A stretch of 64,000 nucleotides of DNA, from positions 1-64,000 of the forward strand of contig NZ_BAZX01000021.1 of NCBI RefSeq assembly GCF_001310955.1, read 5' to 3'. Source of the DNA: Marinifilum fragile JCM 15579 (GTDB lineage: Bacteria; Bacteroidota; Bacteroidia; Bacteroidales; Marinifilaceae). Every line of letters begins with the position of its first letter. Position 1 is the first letter of the stretch. This document shows, piece by piece, positions 1-8,300 of the stretch. Both the position numbers and the translations under genes were made by a program. A model generated the notes under the pieces. That model did no database searches. It was given only the letters and a program-made list of their open reading frames with translations, and had not been told where the DNA came from.

Positions 1-17
1 TTTCTACTAAAAAGAAG

Positions 18-243
18 CTCCTCAATTGGCTGAGGAGATCATTTTACTCAAAAAAGCAACTCCTGAATTGGTTCAGGGAATCATTTTCTCAAAAAAGTAA
101 CTCCTGAATTGGTTTAGGAGATCATTTTCTCAAAAAAGAAGCTCCTCAATTGGCTGAGGAGATCATTTTCTCAAAAAAGAAGCTCCTCAATTGGCTGAGG
201 AGATCATTTTCTCAAAAAAGAAGCTCCTCAATTGGTTTAGGAA
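18..243. repeat. Tandem hairpin array 1 (six units, about 41-nt period)
   Basis: Six hairpins lie at 18-37, 60-79, 101-120, 142-161, 183-202 and 224-243, so the offsets are 42, 41, 41, 41 and 41 nt. The consensus stem is CTCCTCA/TGAGGAG around a 6-nt loop. Linkers are near-identical and hold an A6 run followed by GAAG. Units 2 and 3 change the left arm to CTCCTGA. Unit 3 keeps pairing through a G-U wobble, while units 2 and 6 have mismatches. Read on the minus strand, each stem is followed by CTTCTTTTTT, which is the layout of an intrinsic terminator. The array starts just past the terminator of mnmA in the direction of mnmA transcription. Confidence 0.93.
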
Positions 244-252
244 ATCATTTTC

Positions 253-286
253 TCAAAAAAAAGCCACTCAAAAAATGAATGGCTTT
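253..286 (-). terminator. Intrinsic terminator of mnmA
   Basis: On the minus strand a 10-bp stem (arms 277-286 and 260-269, one G-U pair) is followed by a run of T. It begins 19 nt after the mnmA stop codon. Its left edge merges with the linker of hairpin array 1 and it sits where a seventh array unit would be expected. Confidence 0.8.
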
Positions 287-304
287 AAAATATTGTAGTA
301 GAAT

Positions 305-1476
305 TTAATCAATCACACCCGAACCAATTAATTCACCTTTATCGTACCAGGCAGCAAACTGTCCTGAAACAACGGCACGTTGTGGTTCATCGAAATGTAT
401 GTACAATCCTTCTTCTTTAAAATGAATGGTCCCACCTTGTAAAGGTTGGCGGTAACGAATTCTGATATCGTATCTTCTTTCACAATTTTCGGTCGGACGC
501 AAATCTTCGCGAATAAAGTGAATGTCATCGTTAGGAATAAACAAAGCCTTGCGCATTAGCAGTGGATGTTCGTGTCCCATTCCCACGTAAACAATGTTTT
601 CCTTTACATCGGTACCAATTACAAATAGAGGTTCTGCTTTTCCACCAACATTTAGTCCTTTACGCTGACCTACGGTAAAAAAGTGAGCTCCATTGTGAGT
701 TCCCACTTCTTCTCCCATTTCAGGAGAAAATTGATAGGGTTGAGCAATTTCTTTTAAATCCTCTGACTGAGGAATGATATCTTTTGCCTTATCAGCTGAT
801 ATTTCGATAATTCTCCCTTTTTTCGCTTTTAGTTTTTGCTGAAGAAAAACAGGCAGATCAACTTTACCCACAAAGCAGATTCCTTGAGAATCTTTCTTCT
901 CGCGGATGCCAATTTTTCTCTTCGGGCAATTTCTCTTACTTCAGGTTTTTCAATATGTCCGATTGGAAACATCGCCTTCGACAATTGCTCCTGCGATAGT
1001 TGACACAGGAAGTAAGACTGGTCTTTGTTATTGTCTACACCAGCAATTAAACGGTAAATTTCCTTGCCATCTTTAACAATGGTTTCTTTCTGGCAATAAT
1101 GTCCGGTTGCAACGTAATCGGCACCCAATTCCAATGCCTTCTTTAGAAAAACATCGAATTTAATTTCACGATTACACAATACATCAGGATTAGGAGTTTT
1201 CCCTTTTTCATATTCGGCAAACATGTAATCAATTACTTGTGCGCGATATTCAGTACTTAAATCCACAAAGTGGAAAGGAATATCCAGTTTTTTTGCTACC
1301 ATTTGTGCAAACAAAACATCCTCTTCAAAAGGGCATTCTTCCGATTTTAATCCGACTGTATCATTCCAGTTTTGCATAAAAAGTGCTTCCACTTCATAAC
1401 CTTGCTCTTTAAGCAAATAAGCAGCAACACTTGAATCTACTCCTCCCGACAGTCCGATTACAACTTTTTTCTTCAT
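305..1476 (-). pseudogene. mnmA: tRNA-specific 2-thiouridylase MnmA, interrupted by a frameshift
   Basis: MnmA thiolates U34 of tRNA-Lys, -Glu and -Gln. The N-terminal part (1476 down to about 900) has the PP-loop SGGVDSS at residues 10-16 and the NPDVLCN segment with the first catalytic Cys. The rest of the gene continues in another frame with DSQGICFVG, which holds the second catalytic Cys, then the central and beta-barrel domains to the normal C-terminus. Restoring one base (G on the coding strand) between 900 and 901 rejoins the protein as a normal-length MnmA of about 390 residues. Start is ATG at 1476; the upstream in-frame codons to 1509 overlap the promoter. Either the gene is broken or, more likely for such a conserved gene, the assembly has a one-base deletion. 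Confidence 0.92.
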
Positions 1477-1852
1477 TAAATAAAATCTCCTTGTTTTTTC
1501 AAGGAGCAAAAGTATTCATTTTTTACAGAAGTGACAAGCAATCAAATTTTAAGCAGATGTTAATGTATATAATATATCTGCCTTACATGATTATTAGCAG
1601 GTACTCGTTGAATAACAACTATGATTGATTGGCTTAAGGACTTTTAATCCTTTTTGATGTCATTTATTTGTAATGAGATAGAATAAATTAAAACTTCTTT
1701 ATAGAAAATTTTGAATCCTTCATCGTAATTTTCGATTATAAAAATTCTTATGAATTTTTTTTGATCCGCAAATTGCGTTAAATTCGTTTATAATTTAAAA
1801 GTCGATAAAACTCTCTTTTGACTAACTAATAAACAAAGCTAAAATTTAACAC
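1477..1852. other. Divergent intergenic region, mnmA / DUF3078 gene
   Basis: This is a 376-nt AT-rich gap between two divergently transcribed genes. It contains the mnmA promoter and a perfect 7-bp hairpin at 1487-1506 (arms CTCCTTG and CAAGGAG, loop T6). Near the right end is a TAAATTCG box (close to TAnnTTTG) that may serve the gene at 1853. No RNA gene or further ORF is supported. Confidence 0.5.
1507..1538 (-). promoter_or_regulatory. Candidate mnmA promoter
   Basis: On the minus strand a -33-like CTTG is followed after about 20 nt by TACTTTTG (complement of 1507-1514), an exact match to the Bacteroidota -7 pattern TAnnTTTG. It lies about 30 nt upstream of the mnmA ATG. Confidence 0.6.
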
Positions 1853-2737
1853 ATGAAGAAACTTGGTTTAACACTTCTTGCTGCAATGATTTGTTTTATT
1901 GCAATATCTCAAGAAAAACAAGATACATCCTACTGGAAAAAAGGAGGGATGATTTCGATATCATTTTCACAAACATCTTTAACAAACTGGTCTGGTGGTG
2001 GCGACAATGCTATTTCTACAAACTCTCAATTAAATTTGTTTGCCAATTATAACAAAGGAAAAAACAGTTGGGAGAACAAATTGAATATGGAGTATGGATT
2101 GGTAAAGCAAGGCGACGAAGGAGTTCGTAAGAGTATCGACAAACTGGAATACTTTACCAAGTACGGTTATAAAAATGGTGGACATTGGTACTATACAGCT
2201 CTTTTTGATTTTAAGACTCAGTTTGCCAAAGGTTACAATTACAGTGGTGAAGAGGGAGTGGAAGATGTGAAAATTTCGAATTTTCTTGCTCCTGCTTACA
2301 TGAACCTATCAGTCGGTATGGATTACAAACCAAGTGATGTCTTTTCTGCATACATTTCGCCAGTTACTGGAAAAATGACTGTGGTAAATGATGATGATCT
2401 TTCAGATAAAGGTGCTTTTGGTGTTGATCCGGGTGATAAATTTAGAAGTGAGTTTGGTGCGTTTTCCAAATTGTCATTGAATAAAGATATCATGGAAAAT
2501 GTAAATCTAAAAAGTACTCTGGATTTATTTACTAGCTATTCGGATAGCTTTGGGAATATTGATGTGACTTGGGAAGTATTGTTGAATATGAAAGTTAATA
2601 GTTTCCTTACTGCAACGGTAAACACTTCGCTAGTTTACGATGATGATATTGATTATTACGATGTAGGAGGAAATAATAGAGGTCCTAGAATTCAATTTAA
2701 AGAGATTATCGGAGTAGGTTTGGCTTACAAGTTTTAA
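1853..2737 (+). CDS. DUF3078 outer-membrane-type protein
   Basis: This 294-residue protein opens with a cleavable signal peptide (MKKLGLTLLAAMICFIAIS, with Q-E following). The body is rich in alternating aromatic and polar residues and contains the NWSGGG segment at about residue 45 that is typical of DUF3078. It ends in an aromatic residue (AYKF), as expected for a beta-barrel recognised by the BAM machinery. The family is common in Bacteroidota and its function is unknown. It is monocistronic, with a strong terminator right after the stop. An outer-membrane location is inferred from the signal peptide and strand pattern. Confidence 0.85.
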   Translation: MKKLGLTLLAAMICFIAISQEKQDTSYWKKGGMISISFSQTSLTNWSGGGDNAISTNSQLNLFANYNKGKNSWENKLNMEYGLVKQGDEGVRKSIDKLEYFTKYGYKNGGHWYYTALFDFKTQFAKGYNYSGEEGVEDVKISNFLAPAYMNLSVGMDYKPSDVFSAYISPVTGKMTVVNDDDLSDKGAFGVDPGDKFRSEFGAFSKLSLNKDIMENVNLKSTLDLFTSYSDSFGNIDVTWEVLLNMKVNSFLTATVNTSLVYDDDIDYYDVGGNNRGPRIQFKEIIGVGLAYKF

Positions 2738-2758
2738 TTGAATTGATATAAAATACAA

Positions 2759-2787
2759 GCGGGAGACAATCAGTCTTCCGCTTTTTT
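2759..2787 (+). terminator. Intrinsic terminator after the DUF3078 gene
   Basis: A 9-bp stem (GCGGGAGAC against GTCTTCCGC, one G-U pair) has a 5-nt loop and is followed by T6. Confidence 0.85.
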
Positions 2788-2793
2788 GTACTC

Positions 2794-3207
2794 TCATCTG
2801 CCCCTTTGAACTAAAATAACGCCAGTTTTTTCTTCAACAAACTGGAAATAGTGATACAACTTGTAATTGACATCAAAACCATAATCCACGAAAGGATCGT
2901 AGTAAATGTGATTCTCGAAATATGGATGTCCTTGTGAATGTTTAATGTTCCACTCTATAACATACCTTTGATTCCAATTTTTATAATAGGTATTGGAGTG
3001 TGCCGTAGCTGGCATATTTCGTGTTGCAAACCAGTTTTCGAAACCAACATCTAAAATTAATAACTCGTATTCTGTGCTATCTGTAGGTTCTTTTGTTGCA
3101 AGCTCAGTGGTATCATCATTTACAATTTCAGGTTGATTGAATGAAGTGTATGAACTGCAAGCCGCTAATGCAAAGAAAGCAACTAGAATAAATAATAAAT
3201 GTTTCAT
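2794..3207 (-). CDS. DUF6146 family lipoprotein
   Basis: This 137-residue protein has an N-terminal hydrophobic segment ending in a lipobox (ALAAC, Cys17), so it is probably a lipoprotein. After a Thr/Glu/Asp-rich linker of about 30 residues comes a compact domain with YELLILDVGFENWF, RYVIEWN and DYGFDVNYKLYHYF segments. I recall these as characteristic of DUF6146 in Bacteroidota. No function is known. It is convergent with the DUF3078 gene, and its own promoter should lie in 3208-3398, which is otherwise empty. Confidence 0.75.
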   Translation of the reverse strand: MKHLLFILVAFFALAACSSYTSFNQPEIVNDDTTELATKEPTDSTEYELLILDVGFENWFATRNMPATAHSNTYYKNWNQRYVIEWNIKHSQGHPYFENHIYYDPFVDYGFDVNYKLYHYFQFVEEKTGVILVQRGR

Positions 3208-3398
3208 AGTTCATTCGTTTTAATGTTTAAAGAATATCTATAGTATTGATTGAATCAATATTGACAGAGATTATATTATAGAAACGTTGTGAAAAGCAAA
3301 AAGTTACGAGTGATGAGATGTAGTTGTTGTGAGAATTTACAATTCCTGATTATTTTACTGAAAAGATTATTTGTATTTTCGGCATAAAGCAATTTTGA

Positions 3399-6300
3399 AT
3401 GTCACAACTTAATATATATAGAGCTTCAGCAGGCTCAGGAAAAACGTATACCCTTACTGGTGAGTTTTTAAGCATCGTATTTAACGATCCTTTAAGTTAT
3501 AAGAATATTTTAGCGGTTACTTTTACGAATAAGGCCACCGATGAAATGAAATCGAGAATCTTAAAAGAGATTCATATTATTTCATCAGGGAAAAAATCGC
3601 CATACGAAAAGCAATTGTGTGAGGCAAATCAGCTAAATTCGGAAGAATTGAGAAGGAGAGCGAATGAGATTTTGAATCGATTGCTTCATGATTATTCAAG
3701 ATTCTCAGTAACTACCATTGATAGTTTTTTTCAAAAAGTTGTGCGTTCATTTACTCGCGAGATTGGTTTACAAATGGGGTACAATATCGAGCTGGATCAA
3801 AACTCTGTTTTGAGTGATGTTGTAGATCATTTGTTGCAAGATGTTGATAAGGATTCACAGTTGAGAAATTGGCTTTCTTCCTTTGCAGAATCGAAAATCA
3901 GAGATGGAAAAACCTGGAATTTTAAGCAGGATATTTTAACTCTTGGAAGTGAAGTGTTCAAGGAGGATTTTCAAAACTTCTCGAGCAACTTGATTGATAA
4001 ATTATCAGATAAAAAGTTTTTAAGCTCTTACCGAAAAATCCTCAATGAAATTAAGGAAGAGTTTGAACAGTTTTTTGCTTCAAAAGGTGAAGAGGCAACA
4101 AGAATAATGGAGAGTCACTCTTTAGGTGTTTCCGATTTTTCATATGGCAAAACAGGAGTAGCAGGCTATTTGGAAGGACTAGTAAAAGGAGGGAAGTATG
4201 AGCCTGGCGCGAGGGCCAGAGCCGCAGTTGATACTCCTCAGAAATGGGTTGCAGGGAAAGCTGGAAAAGAAACTAAAATGGCTGTTGAAGCGGCTGTTTC
4301 ATCAGGTTTAAATGATATTCTCAAAGCTGTAGTGAACCATTACGATGAGCAATCGATGTTGTACAATTCAACCGAAAAGACATTAAGCTATATATATACT
4401 TTAGGAATTCTTACAGACCTTTCGAAGAAAGTTCGTGTGTATTCCGAAGAGGAAAATATTTTTCTTTTATCAGATGCGAGTAGGTTGTTAAGAGATATTA
4501 TTGGAAACAACGATTCCCCATTTATTTACGAGAAAATAGGTAATGTCTATAAGCACTTCATGATTGATGAGTTTCAGGATACATCATCTATGCAATGGGA
4601 TAATTTCAGGCCTTTGGTGGGAGACTCTTTGGCTGAAGATCAACATTCTCTTGTTGTGGGAGATGTAAAGCAGTCGATTTACCGATGGCGAAATGGAGAT
4701 TGGAAATTGCTGGCGAATCAGCTGGATACAGACTTTAGTGCTTATGGAGTGAATGGTTTAAGCTTAAATTACAATTGGAGAAGTAGCAAGAATGTGATTG
4801 ATTTTAACAATGCAACTTTCGCCCTTGGAGCTCAGATCATGCAAAATCACTACAATGAATCTATTCCTGTAGAGATTTCTGATCGTATGGAGGATGAGAA
4901 ACAAAAAATTGTAAGTGCATATCAGGATGTATTTCAGCATATTCCTAACAAGGGAGAAGGCGTATCAGGATATGTGAAAGCACATTTTATTGAAAAGGAA
5001 AATGAATTGGATTGGATTGAGCAGGTATTGGAAGATTTGCCTCTTAAAATAGAGGAATTACAAAACAGTGGTTACAAGGCAAGAGAGATTTCCATTTTGG
5101 TAAGAAATGGAAAAGAAGGAGGTTTGGTAGCCGATACCTTAATGGCTTATCGTGCAAGCGAAAATGCAAAGGAAAATGTCAATTACGATGTTATTTCGAA
5201 CGACTCCCTTTATCTAAAGAACTCATCAGTGGTTAATTTTTTGGTTCATCTTCTTCATTACTTGGTGTATCCTGATGATAAAATTAACATTGGTTTCCTT
5301 AAGCAGGAATATAGCTTGTATGTTAAGGAATCGGTGAGTACAAGTACTGATGATTTGTACATGATTACCGATGAGGACCAGTTTAATTCTATCTTTCCGC
5401 AGGAATTTCAAGATCATATAGGAGAACTGAAACGTCAGCCATTGTACGATTTAACCGAGAAGTTGATTAAGATATTTGGCTTGAATCAAAATTCAGAGGA
5501 TTATCCTTTCCTGGAAGCATTTCAGGATTTGGTTTTGGGCTTTACAAAAAGTGATTCTCCAGATTTAAATTCCTTTGTACAATATTGGGAGGAGAGAAAA
5601 GACAAAGAGGTAATTTCAGTATCAGATGAACAAGATGCCATTCGAATCATGACGATTCATAAGTCTAAAGGTTTGGAATTTAAAGCTGTAATTTTGCCCT
5701 TTGCAAATTGGGATTTGGATAATACCCGACATACCAATATTTTATGGTGTCAGCCTAAGGTTGAAGGCTTTGACATTTTGGATGTATTGCCAGTTCGCTA
5801 TAGCAGTTCGTTACGCGAAACGATATATTATCAGGAATATTTCGAGGAGAAGCTGCAGTCATACATTGATAATCTGAATTTATTGTATGTGGCTCAAACC
5901 AGAGCAGAAGAGGTGTTTATCAGTTATTCACCAATAAACAAAAGTAAAGAGCTAAAAACAGTAGCAGATTTGTTGCATTTTGTTTTTAAAGAGGCACATG
6001 AGTTTTCAACCGATTTTTATGGAGATAAAATTGTAGCTCTGGGTAAGTTTTGGAATGAAGAGGATCAATGTTTCGAGATGGGGAAATTGCCAAGTCAAGA
6101 AAATAAAGCAATCCCAACTCTAAAAGAAAAGTCAATAGAATACCCGGCCTCGTTATTGGATGACAGGTTAAAATTAAGATCTCATTCTTCAGATTATTTT
6201 GACTTTTCCGAAGCAGAATCAGTGGAGTCTTTTTCACCGGTGAGCAGGGGTAATATTTTACATCAGCTTTTCCAATTGATAGAGTACTCGGAAGACTTGG

Positions 6301-6659
6301 ATCAAGCTGTTGCGCAATTGCAATTTGAAGGGAAGTTAGATGAAAAACAAGCAGCCGAAGTGCTGGAGTTTGCAAAAATATTGCTGGCTGATGATCAGGT
6401 TTCGAAATGGTTCTCCAAAGATTGGGAAGTTGTAAATGAGAGAGATATTTTAAAAGGGAATGGCGAAATATATCGTCCTGATAGGGTAATTCGAAAAGGA
6501 AAAAATGCCATTGTGATTGATTATAAGTTCGGGAAAAAGAAATTAAAATCTCATGAAAAACAAGTTGCGGTATATAAAAAACTTGTTGAATCCTTAGGTT
6601 TCGATCAGGTTGAAGGATATGTATTGTATGGGAAATTATATGAAATAGTAGCTGTTTAG
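3399..6659 (+). CDS. AddA/UvrD-like ATP-dependent helicase-nuclease
   Basis: This 1086-residue superfamily 1A protein carries all hallmark motifs. They are Walker A ASAGSGKT (9-16), motif II MIDEFQDT (388-395), motif III VVGDVKQSIYRWRNGD (about 418), motif IV NYNWRSS, motif V RIMTIHKSKGLEF (about 749), and motif VI NLLYVAQTRAEE (about 826). The C-terminus has a PD-(D/E)XK nuclease signature with RPDRVI and VIDYKFGKK, then a His and QVAVYK (about 1026-1060). The layout matches AddA/RecB-type subunits of double-strand-break resection enzymes. The usual AddB-like nuclease partner is not in this window, so it is either elsewhere or this subunit acts alone. The gene is not visibly in an operon. 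Confidence 0.88.
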   Translation: MSQLNIYRASAGSGKTYTLTGEFLSIVFNDPLSYKNILAVTFTNKATDEMKSRILKEIHIISSGKKSPYEKQLCEANQLNSEELRRRANEILNRLLHDYSRFSVTTIDSFFQKVVRSFTREIGLQMGYNIELDQNSVLSDVVDHLLQDVDKDSQLRNWLSSFAESKIRDGKTWNFKQDILTLGSEVFKEDFQNFSSNLIDKLSDKKFLSSYRKILNEIKEEFEQFFASKGEEATRIMESHSLGVSDFSYGKTGVAGYLEGLVKGGKYEPGARARAAVDTPQKWVAGKAGKETKMAVEAAVSSGLNDILKAVVNHYDEQSMLYNSTEKTLSYIYTLGILTDLSKKVRVYSEEENIFLLSDASRLLRDIIGNNDSPFIYEKIGNVYKHFMIDEFQDTSSMQWDNFRPLVGDSLAEDQHSLVVGDVKQSIYRWRNGDWKLLANQLDTDFSAYGVNGLSLNYNWRSSKNVIDFNNATFALGAQIMQNHYNESIPVEISDRMEDEKQKIVSAYQDVFQHIPNKGEGVSGYVKAHFIEKENELDWIEQVLEDLPLKIEELQNSGYKAREISILVRNGKEGGLVADTLMAYRASENAKENVNYDVISNDSLYLKNSSVVNFLVHLLHYLVYPDDKINIGFLKQEYSLYVKESVSTSTDDLYMITDEDQFNSIFPQEFQDHIGELKRQPLYDLTEKLIKIFGLNQNSEDYPFLEAFQDLVLGFTKSDSPDLNSFVQYWEERKDKEVISVSDEQDAIRIMTIHKSKGLEFKAVILPFANWDLDNTRHTNILWCQPKVEGFDILDVLPVRYSSSLRETIYYQEYFEEKLQSYIDNLNLLYVAQTRAEEVFISYSPINKSKELKTVADLLHFVFKEAHEFSTDFYGDKIVALGKFWNEEDQCFEMGKLPSQENKAIPTLKEKSIEYPASLLDDRLKLRSHSSDYFDFSEAESVESFSPVSRGNILHQLFQLIEYSEDLDQAVAQLQFEGKLDEKQAAEVLEFAKILLADDQVSKWFSKDWEVVNERDILKGNGEIYRPDRVIRKGKNAIVIDYKFGKKKLKSHEKQVAVYKKLVESLGFDQVEGYVLYGKLYEIVAV

Positions 6660-6716
6660 TTTTATTTATGATAATTTTAGTTAACTTGTGAAGCCAACTA
6701 ACCAACTAACATTTAC

Positions 6717-7523
6717 ATGAAAAAATTAATTCTTTTATTCCTTGTGGCTATCATGTTTAGCTCCTGCGATCTAATTGTTTCAGCAGTTGATTCAATTAAG
6801 ACAATTAGTCGAGAAACAAAAAAACAGGAAGAAGTAAAAAAGGAAAACGAAGTAACGTACAAACAACCTAAAAATGGTGTCAAGAAATACAAGTACGATA
6901 ATGGGAATATTAAATCCATTGTAACTTTTAAGGATGGCAAAAAGGTTGGTGTAAGTAATACGTTTTATAAAAGTGGAGAAAAACAGTACGATATCCCTTA
7001 CGTGGAAGGAAAAAAACATGGTAAGGTGATTTGGTATTATAAAGATGGGAAAGTATATAGAGAAACGGATTATAAATTTGGTAAGAAGGATGGATACCAG
7101 AGGAAATATTGGGAATCCGGAAATTTAAAATCCGAAATGGTTTTTAAGGAGAATATGCTTTCTACAGGCTTAAAGGAAATCGATAATTCCAATAAAGTAA
7201 AAACTACTCCCAAAATTATTGTAGATAAGATTGATAGAGTAGTAACAGCCAACGAGTACATTTTAAGATTTAGATTAAGCAACGGAAGAAATAAGGTAGT
7301 TTACTACATTGGTGAATTGATAGAGGGAAAATATTTTCCTGCAGACGGCAAGGGGTTTATGGAACTGCCATCTAAAAATGGTATTGCAGAGTACAAATTC
7401 AAAGTTAACAAGGGATCTCAGCTGATAAAGGATGTGAAACTAATTGCCATTGAATCTACAGCTTATAAAAATAAAAGAGTATTATCGGTAAGTGAACCAA
7501 TATCGGTTCGAAATCCCCAATAG
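6717..7523 (+). CDS. Lipoprotein with MORN-type repeats
   Basis: This 268-residue protein has a signal peptide with lipobox FSSC (Cys at about 20). After a basic, Gln/Glu/Lys-rich linker come at least four MORN_2-like repeats (about 60-150), recognisable by DNGNIKSIVTFKDGKKVG, SGEKQYDIPYVEGKKHG, DGKVYRETDYKFGKKDG and ESGNLKSEM. Such repeats occur in many Bacteroidota surface lipoproteins, often labelled YwqK-like antitoxins without evidence. The C-terminal 100 residues form a separate beta-rich domain that I do not recognise. It follows the helicase gene by 57 nt and may be cotranscribed. Function is unknown. Confidence 0.75.
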   Translation: MKKLILLFLVAIMFSSCDLIVSAVDSIKTISRETKKQEEVKKENEVTYKQPKNGVKKYKYDNGNIKSIVTFKDGKKVGVSNTFYKSGEKQYDIPYVEGKKHGKVIWYYKDGKVYRETDYKFGKKDGYQRKYWESGNLKSEMVFKENMLSTGLKEIDNSNKVKTTPKIIVDKIDRVVTANEYILRFRLSNGRNKVVYYIGELIEGKYFPADGKGFMELPSKNGIAEYKFKVNKGSQLIKDVKLIAIESTAYKNKRVLSVSEPISVRNPQ

Positions 7524-7537
7524 AATATATTTTGATG

Positions 7538-7571
7538 ATAAGCTCCGAAAAGGGAGCTTATTTTGTTTTTC
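7538..7571. terminator. Intrinsic terminator between convergent genes
   Basis: A perfect 9-bp stem (ATAAGCTCC/GGAGCTTAT, 7538-7546 and 7553-7561) is followed on the plus strand by a T-rich tract. It lies between the MORN lipoprotein gene and the convergent DUF2284 gene and could serve both. Confidence 0.8.
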
Positions 7572-7578
7572 AACCAGA

Positions 7579-8154
7579 TTACTTTTTTAATATTGCTCCA
7601 ACACTACTTAAGTATTCGGGAATGATATTTTCCGTAGACCACTTTAATTCATGTTGAAACAAATCTGTGAGTATTTTTCCTACGTTAAATCCGAAAGCAA
7701 CCAGGTTATAGCGCATTTTATCTGGGAAATAACATGGCTTTCCCTTGATTATTGAGCAGGTAGCACAAATTTCACAACTATTGGCTGCTATAATTTTACC
7801 ATCAAGGGGTTCATTTATACGAAGATAGTTTTGTAGCTCTTCTTTGGTAAAATTATATGCCTCAAGTGAACATTCTTCTTGAGGGAGAAAATCAAATTGT
7901 TTTGTTGAAGTTACAAATAGGAACAATTGGATTTTTGAATAAGATTTTGAGTAATCTACGAAATTTGGACAGTTGGGCGGACAAGTCCATTTGCTGTTGT
8001 GGTTTGGACAAGCATTTCTACAATGCGAATTAAACTCCTCTTTGTTTAGAAAAGGTAATATTTCCGATTTTCGAATTTCCAATGCCTTTCTTGTAATTTT
8101 GATTTTCTGATTTTTAAAATGCTTAACAATTGTATCTGCCTTAACCTCTATCAT
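7579..8154 (-). CDS. DUF2284 putative metal-binding protein
   Basis: The 191-residue product starting at ATG 8154 carries two Cys clusters. The first is CRNACPNH with KWTCPPNCP (about residues 46-62). The second is CEICATCSIIKGKPCYFPDKMRY (about 128-150; only key Cys are meaningful here). Both are typical of DUF2284, a predicted metal- or Fe-S-binding family. The C-terminal part with LVAFGFNVGKILTDL is also conserved in the family. The reading frame is open to 8217, but a promoter-like TACTTTTG at 8174-8181 lies inside that extension, so I prefer the internal start. No substrate or partner can be assigned. Confidence 0.8.
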   Translation of the reverse strand: MIEVKADTIVKHFKNQKIKITRKALEIRKSEILPFLNKEEFNSHCRNACPNHNSKWTCPPNCPNFVDYSKSYSKIQLFLFVTSTKQFDFLPQEECSLEAYNFTKEELQNYLRINEPLDGKIIAANSCEICATCSIIKGKPCYFPDKMRYNLVAFGFNVGKILTDLFQHELKWSTENIIPEYLSSVGAILKK

Positions 8155-8173
8155 TGTAGTATTCAATTTATCA

Positions 8174-8181
8174 CAAAAGTA
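8174..8181 (-). promoter_or_regulatory. Candidate -7 box for the DUF2284 gene
   Basis: The complement reads TACTTTTG, matching TAnnTTTG, about 20 nt upstream of the preferred start at 8154. No clear -33 element was found. Confidence 0.45.
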
Positions 8182-8255
8182 TAATAATTGCTCTCGTAAA
8201 AATAGCTTGTATAACATTTGTGCAAAGGTGTGGTAAAGACATCTGTACCTGAAGG

Positions 8256-8263
8256 TATTTTTG
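8256..8263 (+). promoter_or_regulatory. Candidate -7 box for the SLC13 permease gene
   Basis: TATTTTTG matches TAnnTTTG, 38 nt upstream of the ATG at 8301. A second, weaker TATATTCG follows directly. A -33 element is not obvious. Confidence 0.45.
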
Positions 8264-8300
8264 TATATTCGTATCTTAAATTGTACCCAAAAATATATCT

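Noticed and set aside
3399-6659. Helicase-nuclease as part of a phage-defence island
   Set aside because: Neighbours are housekeeping genes and the motif set fits the AddA/RecB repair family.
5986-6705. Long antisense frame (239 codons) inside the helicase gene
   Set aside because: It lies opposite strongly conserved nuclease-domain coding sequence and is a shadow frame.
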